Origin: Erwinia phyllosphaerae
GTDB taxonomy: Bacteria > Pseudomonadota > Gammaproteobacteria > Enterobacterales > Enterobacteriaceae
Assembly: GCF_019132875.1 (NCBI RefSeq)
Contig: NZ_JAHSPF010000001.1
Location: 62,001-126,000, forward strand
Reading direction: 5' to 3'
Length of the DNA: 64,000 bases
Positions 37,015-45,741 of the stretch are shown here, one piece after another. The position numbers and the translations under genes were made by a program. Numbering within the stretch: the stretch's first letter is position 1; the number at the start of each line of letters is the position of its first letter. The notes below the pieces were generated by a model. The model ran no database searches. It saw only the letters and a list, made by a program, of their open reading frames with translations, and had not been told where the DNA came from.

Positions 37015-38283
37015 TTATACAGATACCATCTGAAATGTCTGTTTTGAGAGATCCTGAGCCAGCTCCAGATGCCGGGTAAAAAGCTTTTCGCCCTGCATTT
37101 CGCCCGGCCAGAAAAATTCAATTATCCCTTCACGGTTACGCCAGGAGTCCAGCGGATAAACCTGTTGGCCTTTAATAGCCATCACATTAAAGTGCAGGAT
37201 ATTAGCCGGGAGAGTTTGCGGGATGTTGATTGCTGCAATAGTGCCCGTTTCGGCTTTCATAAAAGCAATAGCAGCAATGCCTTTCCCTGACTCGAGATCG
37301 CTGGTAAAAACCATGTCCGGATCGATATAGGAAGAGACATGGAGCTGATAAGGATTATAGCCGTACACCTTTTCAACCAGCCCCATGATACTGTCACCGC
37401 CGGTTCTGGCCGCAACCTCAATGATCTTTACCTCACCTTCCGCGCTCACTTTGGCTTCAAAATGTGCGATACCGTGCCTGATACCTAATGCGCGACAGGT
37501 TTTTTCGGCAAGTTCAATAAGTGTGCGGTTGGAGGTAAAGCGAGAAGGGACAACGTGCCCTAACTCAACAAAATGAGGAGGTGCGCCCAGGTATTTATCG
37601 GTAACGCCGATTACCCGACTAAAATCTGGCGTATTGAGTACCTCTACGCTGACTTCAAAGGGGAAATCGATAAATTCTTCCACAATAAACAAGCTTTCGT
37701 CAGCGTTAGCCTCGCCATTGATACTTTTCACATCCGCAACGCTTTTATCGAATGCAGGGATAAGCTCTTCTTCGCAGGCTATTTTTATTACGCCCAGGCT
37801 GCCCGCCATCAGGCGTGGCTTGATAATAGCCGGATAACCGGTTTGTTCAACGGCAAGGCGTAAGGTCGCTACATCCGAAACCTGAAAATATTTCGGTACC
37901 GGTAAACCCGCTTTAAGCAGGCAGTCACGCATAATAAATTTATCTCTGCATCTTTCGACAACAGACATATCATTGTGTGGCAAACCATAATGATTCGCTA
38001 AAAAGGAGGCGGTTACCACGGTAAAGTCGTTGGTAGGAATAACCGCAAACGGCGTTCTGCCGGTTAGCTCTTCGTAGCGGATGACTTCCTGCAATACCTT
38101 TTCATGATTTGATATCGGCGCGCAAATATAACCGTCAAAATATTTTAGCGTGTGCGACAGGATATTATTAGTAACGGTAAATACATCCATTCCTTTTGCG
38201 GCACGTAATGCACCAGCAAAAGTACGCTCGCGAAAAGGAACTTCTGCGCCTACAAGAAGAATATAATCTCCACGACTGCTCAT
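37015..38283 (-). CDS. ATP-grasp amino-acid ligase of the hil cluster
   Basis: A 422-residue ATP-grasp enzyme. An N-terminal pre-ATP domain (YILLVGAEVPFRERTFAGAL) is followed by nucleotide-binding strands (RCRDKFIMRDCLLKAGLPVP, YPAIIKPRLMAGSLGVIKI), the adenine loop (SLFIVEEFIDFPFEVSVEVL) and the metal-binding HFEAKVSAEGEVKIIEVAAR, then TGGDSI. The pattern fits L-amino-acid ligases (BacD, DdaF-like), which join two amino acids by an acyl-phosphate. With hilA and hilB in the same cluster the natural inference is a dipeptide or amide containing hydroxylated isoleucine. It follows the aminotransferase gene by 153 bp and its ATG is preceded by GAGGGTAGGTT. Confidence 0.88.
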   Translation of the reverse strand: MSSRGDYILLVGAEVPFRERTFAGALRAAKGMDVFTVTNNILSHTLKYFDGYICAPISNHEKVLQEVIRYEELTGRTPFAVIPTNDFTVVTASFLANHYGLPHNDMSVVERCRDKFIMRDCLLKAGLPVPKYFQVSDVATLRLAVEQTGYPAIIKPRLMAGSLGVIKIACEEELIPAFDKSVADVKSINGEANADESLFIVEEFIDFPFEVSVEVLNTPDFSRVIGVTDKYLGAPPHFVELGHVVPSRFTSNRTLIELAEKTCRALGIRHGIAHFEAKVSAEGEVKIIEVAARTGGDSIMGLVEKVYGYNPYQLHVSSYIDPDMVFTSDLESGKGIAAIAFMKAETGTIAAINIPQTLPANILHFNVMAIKGQQVYPLDSWRNREGIIEFFWPGEMQGEKLFTRHLELAQDLSKQTFQMVSV

Positions 38284-38436
38284 AACCTACCCTCTGAAAT
38301 AATTAAATTTTATCTACTGAATACGCTTTTGTTTTTTTATTAATTAGCTCGAATGAATTTCGGCCAGCATCGATACCAGCAATGAATATTTATCAATGTT
38401 AAAACAGGGCATTAATAAGATTAATGCCCTTTCAGA

Positions 38437-39621
38437 TTATTTTAACCTGCTCAAGGCCCTGGCAATGCGTATGCCCGCTTCGCGCGCATTATCATTATTA
38501 AGCATGGAATAGGATAAACGCAGCGAGTTCTTCTGTGGGTTACGTGCAAAAAATACTTCACCCGGCACGAAGACAACATTTTCCTTAATGCATTCCTGCA
38601 AAAGCTGGGAGGCATCAATGTTTTCTGCCAGATGGCACCAGAGGAACATCCCGCCGTCAGGCGTATTCCAGGTAATGTCATCACCCAGGTATTCGTGCAG
38701 TGATTCAATCAGATAGTCGCGACGATCTTTATAGGTCGCCTTCAGCATCTCCACCCTTTCGTTGATCCTTCCGGACTCAAGATAATGGGCTGCAATACTC
38801 TGGTTCAGCGTGGAGGTGTGCAAATCCAGTGCCTGTTTTGCCACTACCGTTGCCATATGGAACTGTTCCGGCACCGCTAACCAGCCAAGTCTTAATCCCG
38901 GTGAGAAGATTTTTGAAAAACTGGACATGTAACACACAGTGTGATCTTTGCCGAAGAGGCTTTGTGCGATGGAGTAGATTGACGGCACCGGGCTGCCGCT
39001 GAAACGCAGATGCCCGTAAGGATCGTCTTCAATAATTACCGCACGGTAGCGCTGCGCCAGTTTGGCAATAGTCACGCGCTGCTCGTAGCTGATGGTACCG
39101 CCCGTAGGATTGGCAAAATTAGGCGTCAGATAGACAATTTTTACGCCGCCAGCGGCCATCGCCTGTTCCAGCTGGTTTAAATCAATGCCCTCTGCATCAT
39201 ATTGCAGCTCGTCCACGGTAGCATCGCTATAGCCAAACAGCTGTAGCGCCGCCAGATATGTCGGGCGCTCTACCAGAACCTTATCACCCTTTTCCAGAAA
39301 CACGCGGGCCAGCAAATCAATAGCCTGTTGCGAACCGTTAGTAATAATAATACTTTCTGCGTCGACATCCAGATTGTGGCCTTTATTCCAGCGGGAGAGC
39401 TGTTCGCGCAGATGCTCTTCGCCTTCCGTGACGCTGTACTGAAATAGATTTCTGTGTTCACGAGATAAAATATCTCTGAGGATAGTATCAATACCTTCCA
39501 CATCAATCAGGTCTGTCGCAGGTATGCCACCTGCCAGCGATATAACGCCAGGCATTTTGCTGAATTTAAGCAGCTCTCTTACTGCGGAAGATTTGATACC
39601 GGCGGACTTTTTCGAAAGCAT
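38437..39621 (-). CDS. PLP-dependent aminotransferase class I (LysN/MocR-type fold)
   Basis: A 394-residue fold-type I aminotransferase. Substrate-side N terminus MPGVISLAGGIPATDL; PLP ring contacts TNGSQQAIDLLAR and TPNFANPTGG (Asn, Pro); Schiff-base Lys in SSFSKIFSPGLRLGW (Lys239 or so); substrate-carboxylate Arg in NSLRLSYS. It is closest in style to 2-aminoadipate/valine-type aminotransferases. It opens the second transcript of the cluster, after a terminator. It may supply or edit a keto acid/amino acid partner for the ligase. The ribosome binding site is GGGAG. Confidence 0.9.
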   Translation of the reverse strand: MLSKKSAGIKSSAVRELLKFSKMPGVISLAGGIPATDLIDVEGIDTILRDILSREHRNLFQYSVTEGEEHLREQLSRWNKGHNLDVDAESIIITNGSQQAIDLLARVFLEKGDKVLVERPTYLAALQLFGYSDATVDELQYDAEGIDLNQLEQAMAAGGVKIVYLTPNFANPTGGTISYEQRVTIAKLAQRYRAVIIEDDPYGHLRFSGSPVPSIYSIAQSLFGKDHTVCYMSSFSKIFSPGLRLGWLAVPEQFHMATVVAKQALDLHTSTLNQSIAAHYLESGRINERVEMLKATYKDRRDYLIESLHEYLGDDITWNTPDGGMFLWCHLAENIDASQLLQECIKENVVFVPGEVFFARNPQKNSLRLSYSMLNNDNAREAGIRIARALSRLK

Positions 39622-39732
39622 TGCTTACTCCCAATCCAGATTTCTGGTTTTAACTATTTTTTATATTACTGTTAAAATCTTGTGACTACAATAACGTTAT
39701 GGCCGTAATCGTCCCGGTATTGCTGATTTCCT

Positions 39733-39760
39733 TAAAAAAACCGCCTGCAAAAAAGCAGGC
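39733..39760 (-). terminator. Rho-independent terminator splitting the hil cluster into two transcripts
   Basis: On the minus strand GCCTGC-TTTTTT-GCAGGC is followed by GG and seven T residues. It lies after the stop of the small gene 39813-40160, so hilA through that gene form one unit and the aminotransferase-ligase-exporter genes another, or a read-through one. Confidence 0.88.
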
Positions 39761-39812
39761 GATCGACAACGTTTCATTCACTGCCAATAAGCCCGGCGAA
39801 CATTTTTTCCAC

Positions 39813-40160
39813 TCAGGATTTATCTACAAATACAAGATTTTTTGAGGATAAAAACTGTGAGTAGATTTTAAGCTTGTCTGCCGCGAGTCGGGTATAGCTG
39901 ATTATTTTGGTTTCTTCTGAAACTCTGGTCAGAATACCTGACAAGCCCAGAATAACCTCATCCCACTTATCACTTTCCAGGGAAATAACAATATTTTCGC
40001 TTTCCGCCACGGCTTCATGCAGATTGGGGCTTATCAGAGCAAAAGGAGAAAGATCGGCCTCCTGAGGATAATAGCCCGTTACCAGGCAAGCGTTATCGGT
40101 CAGCGCGGCATCAATTTTTTTCAGATTAGTGACTGTGTCACTGATAATTAAAGTTTTCAT
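39813..40160 (-). CDS. Truncated NAD-domain-like protein of the hil cluster
   Basis: A 115-residue protein starting MKTLIISDTVTNLKKIDAAL. From about residue 55 it follows the second half of the NAD-binding domain of 3-hydroxyisobutyrate/6-phosphogluconate dehydrogenases: ENIVISLESDKWDEVILGLS, GILTRVSEETKIISYTR, then AADKLKIYSQFLSSKNLVFV and DKS, ending where that family continues into LDAPVSG. The glycine-rich GxGxxG loop is missing. It is translationally spaced 4 bp after the TauD-like gene and followed by a terminator, so it is kept as a gene in the operon. Real activity is doubtful; a scaffold or decayed enzyme are both possible. Confidence 0.6.
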   Translation of the reverse strand: MKTLIISDTVTNLKKIDAALTDNACLVTGYYPQEADLSPFALISPNLHEAVAESENIVISLESDKWDEVILGLSGILTRVSEETKIISYTRLAADKLKIYSQFLSSKNLVFVDKS

Positions 40161-40164
40161 ATGA

Positions 40165-41154
40165 TTAATAAGTCAGTCCAAGATAGCGTTTTGATTCGTC
40201 TGCCGCATGATGGCGGGCCATGTTGGCACTGCCGTACAGGCGCACCATCCAGCGATCGAGACCATTATATCTGGCCACAAATTTTTGCCGTGAGTGCAGC
40301 GTCCGCTGGTTTTTAAACAGCAGCATATCGCCCGGTGGCAGCTGGAGGCGATAGTAATTTTTCACTTTTTTGGTCGCTTCCATAAAGACGTTCAGGCTAA
40401 CCAGGGCAGGATAATCAACCGGGATAACGGTATCCATATCCGTTCTGTTGTAATACATGCCTTCTTTGATACCAAGAATGGCGAGCGGCCCTTTCAGTTC
40501 ATCGCCGTTAAAAGAAGACGGCATTCTGAAAAAATATTTCTTTTCGCAAAGCTCATCAATGACGTGCTGTTCCAGCTGTGCCAGCACCTCGTCCAGCTCC
40601 ACGACCTCCGTAAAGACGTCAGGATCGGGCCGGATGCCGTAAAAAGCGAGCACCTCCGGCGAGCCGGAAACGTTGTGGGTCTCTTCGGGGATAATAGGCA
40701 GGATAGGATTTGAAACATGCATATCCAGCGTCAGCGCGCTGCCGTGGGAGCTGACTCGCTTTGCCCGTTTACGCGTGGGTACCACATGACGGAATAGAAG
40801 GCCCTTATTTTCCCGCAGATATGAGATCGGAAAAATATCGCAGGCGGCAAAAACGGCAAACTGCATGACGCTGGCAATCGGCAGATCTGCATTGTCAACG
40901 TAGCCGGTATAGGGCGTTTCTTGTATGTTGTAATCAAAAGGCAGGCCATTAACGCGTAAAATATTACCGTCGCCAGGCATAAATCCATTCAGAGCAGACC
41001 AGGTCTCCGGGCTGAGGATATTTTTAACCTCTTGCTTTAATAAGGGTAGCGATGAAAAAAGCGTATCGTCATCAAACTGACTGAATGTTTCGGCCAGTCG
41101 CTTCAGGTTTTGCTGCTCTTCCCAGGAAATCCATACGGTCTCAATCACTGACAT
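40165..41154 (-). CDS. TauD/VioC-like Fe(II)/2-oxoglutarate oxygenase with an atypical metal site
   Basis: A 329-residue protein of the clavaminate synthase/VioC/TauD type: N-terminal helices, GDGNILRVNGLPFDYNI, core MQFAVFAACDIFPISYLREN, and C-terminal LPPGDMLLFKNQRTLHSRQK with distal His287 and 2-oxoglutarate Arg in LDRWMVRLYGS. The proximal motif, normally HxD/E, appears to be His146-Val147-Ser148 (LTLDMHVSNP), so the carboxylate ligand is replaced by Ser. In halogenases of this superfamily the same position is Ala or Gly and a chloride takes the vacant site. Function could be halogenation, other oxidation, or none. It is 39 bp downstream of the SDR gene. Confidence 0.75.
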   Translation of the reverse strand: MSVIETVWISWEEQQNLKRLAETFSQFDDDTLFSSLPLLKQEVKNILSPETWSALNGFMPGDGNILRVNGLPFDYNIQETPYTGYVDNADLPIASVMQFAVFAACDIFPISYLRENKGLLFRHVVPTRKRAKRVSSHGSALTLDMHVSNPILPIIPEETHNVSGSPEVLAFYGIRPDPDVFTEVVELDEVLAQLEQHVIDELCEKKYFFRMPSSFNGDELKGPLAILGIKEGMYYNRTDMDTVIPVDYPALVSLNVFMEATKKVKNYYRLQLPPGDMLLFKNQRTLHSRQKFVARYNGLDRWMVRLYGSANMARHHAADESKRYLGLTY

Positions 41155-41193
41155 TCTCCAATAAATTTAAAAACCAGGTTATCCGCGTTTTAA

Positions 41194-41925
41194 TTACAAA
41201 TCTTTCCCACAGGTCCAGCCGCCATCCACAACAAAATTAGCGCCGTTGATAAACTGCGAGTTTTTATCGGCCAGCAAATTCACCACGGCAACAATATCCT
41301 GTGGCTCGCCCGTGCGGGGAGCGTAAAGACCGCGATTTATTTTTTCCATAATGTCGGGATCGTGAAAATAGTGCTCGGTCATACCTGTGCGGGTAATAGC
41401 GGGTGAAACAGAATTACACCTTATCCCCTGTCGACCAAACTCCAGCGCAAATTGCTTAGTCATACCCAGTAAAGCATGTTTAGAAGAGACGTAAGCTGTC
41501 CGTTCCGGCTCCGCAAGCATGCCGCTAACGGAAGCAATGTTGACGATACTTCCCTCACTTTTTTGCGCCACCAGCTTTCTGCAGAAGTTTCTGGAGAGTA
41601 GAAAAGGTGCGGTAATATTGACTGAAAAGACGTCTGACCAGGTATCCAGGCTTAAATCCAGCAGCGGCACAATCTCTCTGATGCCCGCTGCATTGATCAA
41701 CAGACTATAATCACCGAGTGAGATATTATTGAAGCTAAAATCGTTCAGCGCATTTAAATTTTTTAAATCTGCTTCAATAAATTCAAAGCTGTCGTGATGA
41801 ATATCATTTTCCCGATCTAAACCGTAGACCTTATAGTTTTTATCGAGGAGCGAATTAACTATCGCCTGTCCTATTCCTCCGTTACTGCCGGTAACAACAG
41901 CTATGTTCTTACTCAAAATCTTCAC
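41194..41925 (-). CDS. Short-chain dehydrogenase/reductase of the hil cluster
   Basis: A 243-residue classical SDR. Cofactor motif TGSNGGIG (residues about 12-19), structural NAAG (about 78-81), catalytic Ser in NIASVSGML and YxxxK in YVSSKHALLGM, ending FVVDGGWTCGKDL. Asp after the second strand (GLDRE) favours NAD. In this cluster it could oxidise one of the hydroxyl groups placed by HilA and HilB. Its start overlaps the hilB stop by 17 bp, so translation is coupled. Confidence 0.9.
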   Translation of the reverse strand: MKILSKNIAVVTGSNGGIGQAIVNSLLDKNYKVYGLDRENDIHHDSFEFIEADLKNLNALNDFSFNNISLGDYSLLINAAGIREIVPLLDLSLDTWSDVFSVNITAPFLLSRNFCRKLVAQKSEGSIVNIASVSGMLAEPERTAYVSSKHALLGMTKQFALEFGRQGIRCNSVSPAITRTGMTEHYFHDPDIMEKINRGLYAPRTGEPQDIVAVVNLLADKNSQFINGANFVVDGGWTCGKDL

Positions 41926-42631
41926 CTTTTCTTTTCTGGAAGGTCACCAGGATAATGTCCCTGTGCAAGAAATTACGCTCATCGTATTCTTCAGGCACGC
42001 TCATTGGTGTCACAGCATGAAAGCAGCGATGGTTCACAACCAGCGTATCGAATGTTTTTCGCATTCTGAGTACGCGGTCGATCTTTTTAGGGTGTTTAGC
42101 GATAATGCTCTCCCCGCCGACAAGATCGGCAGAAACATCCACAAGATGCATGAACACCACATCTTCATCATCTTTATGCAACCATGAAGGTGAACTGTAG
42201 GCCGGCTCTTTTCCTGCGTTATAGCGGAAAAAGTGGACGCCAATCATTAACTCTTCGACGGGCGGCATATCATCAATATTTTTTACTATATCGATATCTT
42301 TTTGCACGATTTCATTAAAGAGCCTGGTATTCAGGATCTCTTCACTGATATTTTGATAGTCTCTTACGACACCGCCGGTAACAGGATTATATCTTTTAGT
42401 CTGCTGATAAGGCTCAAACTTGCCGTAACGCAACGTATCATTCTGATAAGCCACCTGGATATAGTTTCTTAATCTGTTGCCTTCCGAATAAGTATCGAGC
42501 GGCATTTCAGGGAAACGGGATTTTAGCAATTTAAGCTCTTCATCCTGAATAATGAAGTCTTCGAAGTTTTGGAGGTTAAATTTTGCATGTCCTGTGCCCT
42601 GCAAATCCTGAACAATATGATTAATTTCCAT
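41909..42631 (-). CDS. hilB: HilB-type Fe(II)/2OG dioxygenase (PF10014, hydroxy-isoleucine 4-hydroxylase)
   Basis: A 240-residue protein of the BsmA/IDO family. It aligns closely by eye with Bacillus L-isoleucine 4-dioxygenase: SPSWLHKDDEDVVFMHLVDV (His152, Asp154), VGGESIIAKHPKKID, and HRCFHAVTP (His205), with 2-oxoglutarate Arg in LHRDIILVTF. In P. ananatis the tandem product HilB hydroxylates 4'-hydroxyisoleucine at C-4 to give 4,4'-dihydroxyisoleucine. It is 9 bp downstream of hilA. Naming rests on this family plus the tandem arrangement; the substrate in this strain is inferred. Confidence 0.82.
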   Translation of the reverse strand: MEINHIVQDLQGTGHAKFNLQNFEDFIIQDEELKLLKSRFPEMPLDTYSEGNRLRNYIQVAYQNDTLRYGKFEPYQQTKRYNPVTGGVVRDYQNISEEILNTRLFNEIVQKDIDIVKNIDDMPPVEELMIGVHFFRYNAGKEPAYSSPSWLHKDDEDVVFMHLVDVSADLVGGESIIAKHPKKIDRVLRMRKTFDTLVVNHRCFHAVTPMSVPEEYDERNFLHRDIILVTFQKRKGEDFE

Positions 42632-42640
42632 TTTTTATCT

Positions 42641-43471
42641 CTATGTCCACCAGACCACTTTATTCTCAATGTAGCCAATAAATCGCCCTGAGCTAATCCT
42701 TTCGTTTTCTACAGAGCTGGTTACGCCATGCAGATAAGAGGCATTCAGGAAATAGAGGTCGCCCGGGGCTAAACGGACGGTGAAGCTGGCAAAGTTATCG
42801 GCAAATTCCAGCGGATAAGGATAACCCGTGTCGACAACATCAAACTCCCGGCGAATATTATCGTCCGGGCGACAGTTCCAGACTTTCAGTTCACCACCGT
42901 TAGCCGCATCGCAAATACATAGATTTGATGAAATCACATTTTTAGCTTTTGCAATTTCATAACCATCTTTTTCTGCAAATTTCAGTTGGGCGCTGTCATC
43001 ATGAGGCCACAGAGACATATTGCCGTTATCCAGCCATCTTCTGGTAGTCGCAAAATTAGCATGATGGCTTTTGAAAGCTGAAGGACGATAGCCGATTTTT
43101 TCTTGCGTAAAGAAAACTTCCAGCTGTTTGTCCAGATACAAGCTTTGCACATCGTGATCTGAAATACCCTGATATAAATTCAAAACATCAGCATCTGATT
43201 CCACCGTGGCCGTGATGTATTCAAGTCCCGTTTTATGAAACTGTGAGGAACCGATTTGTTCTGTTTTTACGAAACCATCATCAGGGCGATGATTACCTTT
43301 AATCTGCATAATTTCATAAAAATTACTTTTTATTTTTTCGCAGACCGCAGGTTTTACCGCGTTGCGAATAATGTAGAGTACCCGGCCATCCGCGTTTCCT
43401 TCCTTGATAATCCGCGCGACTTTATATAAGTCCAGGTCTTTGACATCATCTTCGTAATATTGAAACGACAT
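42641..43471 (-). CDS. hilA: HilA-type Fe(II)/2OG dioxygenase (PF13640, L-isoleucine 4'-hydroxylase)
   Basis: A 276-residue prolyl-4-hydroxylase-like dioxygenase. Facial triad: WPHDDSAQLK (His157, Asp159) and YLHGVTSS (His248), with Arg263 in SSGRFIGYI for 2-oxoglutarate. It lies immediately before a PF10014 gene, the tandem arrangement described for the P. ananatis hilA-hilB operon, where HilA converts L-isoleucine to 4'-hydroxyisoleucine. ATG at 43471 is preferred, with GAGG 5 nt upstream; a TTG start 12 bp earlier is weaker. First gene of the operon. Confidence 0.8.
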   Translation of the reverse strand: MSFQYYEDDVKDLDLYKVARIIKEGNADGRVLYIIRNAVKPAVCEKIKSNFYEIMQIKGNHRPDDGFVKTEQIGSSQFHKTGLEYITATVESDADVLNLYQGISDHDVQSLYLDKQLEVFFTQEKIGYRPSAFKSHHANFATTRRWLDNGNMSLWPHDDSAQLKFAEKDGYEIAKAKNVISSNLCICDAANGGELKVWNCRPDDNIRREFDVVDTGYPYPLEFADNFASFTVRLAPGDLYFLNASYLHGVTSSVENERISSGRFIGYIENKVVWWT

Positions 43472-44147
43472 AAAACCTCGCAAAAGTTGTTTTTCTGTTG
43501 TTTCCCTGATCTAAAATAATTAATAAATTGTTATAATTTATTTAATTTCTATCACCCTCGCTTTGACGCGTCAACAACATTAATTTTTCTGTTGTTTATT
43601 TAAAATAAACATTGGTTATTATCACTAATAAAAAATATCACTGTAAACATAGTTATTGCTGGTGATAATTATTTTGCAAGCGTTGCGAACGGCTTGATAA
43701 AACACCACAGCCGCTATTATTGGCCAGTAAAAGAGATAAATAACGGCATTTAATCCTGTGTACTTGCAAAGCTCACCCTGCCGCTCTGAGGAAGATGAAA
43801 GCGCATTTGACGCTCTCAGCACGTTTGCAGCGCATAAAATTTTCTAACGAATCAGATTAATCGCGTAAGCGCTTCAGGATTTTTATGCGGCATGGCTCCC
43901 CCCCTTCAGGCCGACGGGATGCGATAAATTCGTCGAGACTAAGCGGGACAAGATGATGACTTCGGGCTGCTGTGCCAGTATTGTATCCATTGACGGCTTC
44001 ACCGCCCGCCTTCAGAGCAAACAGAGTGAGAAACAGACCGGCCCGTTAACTGTCTGAACGTCTGTTTTATCAGCACAAATGCGCACAGATGCACCGTTGG
44101 CGAGGGTTACTCCTTCACCAGCCGTTTTAAAACACAAGGAACTCTCC
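43472..44147. other. hil operon and pykA promoter region; site where hexR would be expected
   Basis: A 676-bp AT-rich divergent region. It must hold the hilA promoter (minus) and the pykA promoter (plus). No hexR-like coding sequence can be read in any frame, and no complete small gene is supported. An inverted repeat GCATAAA...TTTATGC (about 43832-43888) is the only structure noted. Confidence 0.5.
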
Positions 44148-45590
44148 ATGACTCGACGTTTAAGAAGAACCAAAATCGTTACCACGCTTGGTCCGGCTAC
44201 CGATCGCGACAACAATCTCGAAAAAATTATCGCAGCTGGCGCTAACGTCGTTCGACTTAACTTTTCTCACGGCACGCCAGAAGATCATATGCAGCGTGCC
44301 AGCGACGTGCGCGCGATTGCCGCAAAACTCGGCCGCCACGTTGCTATTTTAGGTGATTTGCAAGGCCCGAAAATTCGCGTTTCAACGTTTAAAGAAGGCA
44401 AGGTTTTCCTTAACCAGGGCGATCGCTTTCTGTTAGACGCCAGCCTGAGCAAAGGCGAAGGCGACAGAGAAAAAGTTGGCATCGACTATAAAGGTTTGCC
44501 TGCTGACGTTGTGCCTGGTGACATTCTGCTGCTGGATGATGGCCGCGTGCAGCTGAAAGTGCTGGAAGTTCAGGGCATGAAGGTCTTTACCGAAGTGACC
44601 GTTGGCGGCCCGCTTTCTAATAACAAGGGTATCAACAAGCTTGGCGGCGGCCTTTCAGCCGAAGCGCTGACGGAAAAAGACAAAGCGGATATTCTTACCG
44701 CCGCCAAAATCGACGTGGATTACCTGGCCGTTTCCTTCCCACGCTGCGGCGAAGATCTCAACTATGCGCGTCGCCTGGCTCGTGAAGCCGGCTGCGAAGC
44801 GAAAATCGTCTCTAAAGTGGAGCGCGCAGAAGCCGTTGCCTCGCAGGAAGCGATGGATGACATTATCCTGGCTTCCGATGTGGTCATGGTTGCCAGGGGC
44901 GATTTGGGCGTAGAGATTGGCGATCCGGAGCTGGTCGGTATTCAGAAGGCGCTAATTCGCCGCGCACGCCAGCTTAATCGTGCGGTGATTACCGCCACGC
45001 AGATGATGGAATCGATGATCACCAACCCGATGCCAACGCGCGCAGAAGTGATGGACGTGGCGAACGCCGTGCTGGATGGTACCGATGCGGTGATGCTGTC
45101 AGCGGAAACCGCAGCGGGCCAGTATCCGGCAGAAACCGTGTCGGCGATGGCAAAAGTGTGTCTCGGCGCGGAGAAGATCCCCAGCATCAACGTTTCCAAA
45201 CATCGCCTGGACGTGCAGTTCGACAATATTGAAGAAGCGATTGCCATGTCCGCCATGTATGCAGCCAACCACCTGCAGGGCGTCACGGCGATCATTACCA
45301 TGACGGAATCTGGCCGCACCGCGCTGATGACTTCACGTATCACTTCCGGCCTGCCGATTTTCGCTATGTCACGCCATGAACATACGTTAAACCTGACCGC
45401 GCTGTATCGTGGCGTAACGCCAGTCTATTTTGACAGCAACAATGATGGCGTGGTCGCTGCTCACGACGCTATCAACCTGCTGCGTGATAAAGGTTTCCTG
45501 ATGTCCGGTGACCTGGTCATCGTTACCCAGGGTGATGTGATGAGCACGACAGGCACGACCAACACCAGCCGTGTACTGCGTGTAGAATAA
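44148..45590 (+). CDS. pykA: Pyruvate kinase II
   Basis: A 480-residue enzyme, the E. coli PykA length, converting phosphoenolpyruvate and ADP to pyruvate and ATP, AMP-activated. Typical motifs: [38 protein letters not shown], metal/substrate-binding KVERAEAV and [12 protein letters not shown], and active-site [22 protein letters not shown] at 44148 follows AAGGA; a 23-codon in-frame extension is not conserved. Confidence 0.96.
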   Translation: MTRRLRRTKIVTTLGPATDRDNNLEKIIAAGANVVRLNFSHGTPEDHMQRASDVRAIAAKLGRHVAILGDLQGPKIRVSTFKEGKVFLNQGDRFLLDASLSKGEGDREKVGIDYKGLPADVVPGDILLLDDGRVQLKVLEVQGMKVFTEVTVGGPLSNNKGINKLGGGLSAEALTEKDKADILTAAKIDVDYLAVSFPRCGEDLNYARRLAREAGCEAKIVSKVERAEAVASQEAMDDIILASDVVMVARGDLGVEIGDPELVGIQKALIRRARQLNRAVITATQMMESMITNPMPTRAEVMDVANAVLDGTDAVMLSAETAAGQYPAETVSAMAKVCLGAEKIPSINVSKHRLDVQFDNIEEAIAMSAMYAANHLQGVTAIITMTESGRTALMTSRITSGLPIFAMSRHEHTLNLTALYRGVTPVYFDSNNDGVVAAHDAINLLRDKGFLMSGDLVIVTQGDVMSTTGTTNTSRVLRVE

Positions 45591-45604
45591 GTTTTGTTCC
45601 GCGT

Positions 45605-45632
45605 TACCGGGCCAGCGTGCCCGGTAGCTTTT
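45605..45632 (+). terminator. Rho-independent terminator of pykA
   Basis: An 8-bp stem TACCGGGC / GCCCGGTA with a short loop is followed by GCTTTT, 14 bp after the pykA stop. Confidence 0.75.
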
Positions 45633-45741
45633 CCTCGTCCCTTCTTTCTTTTTATTTCAATAAAAAAGTCATTAACCCTGCACATTCTTGCTGTATGTTG
45701 CCGTGTTTTATCCTGTTTGCTTTTTACTGGAAGGAGCCAGA

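Noticed and set aside
43625-43822. Small minus-strand frame between hilA and pykA, considered as a leader gene or hexR remnant
   Set aside because: No ribosome binding site, no resemblance to HexR, and poor composition.
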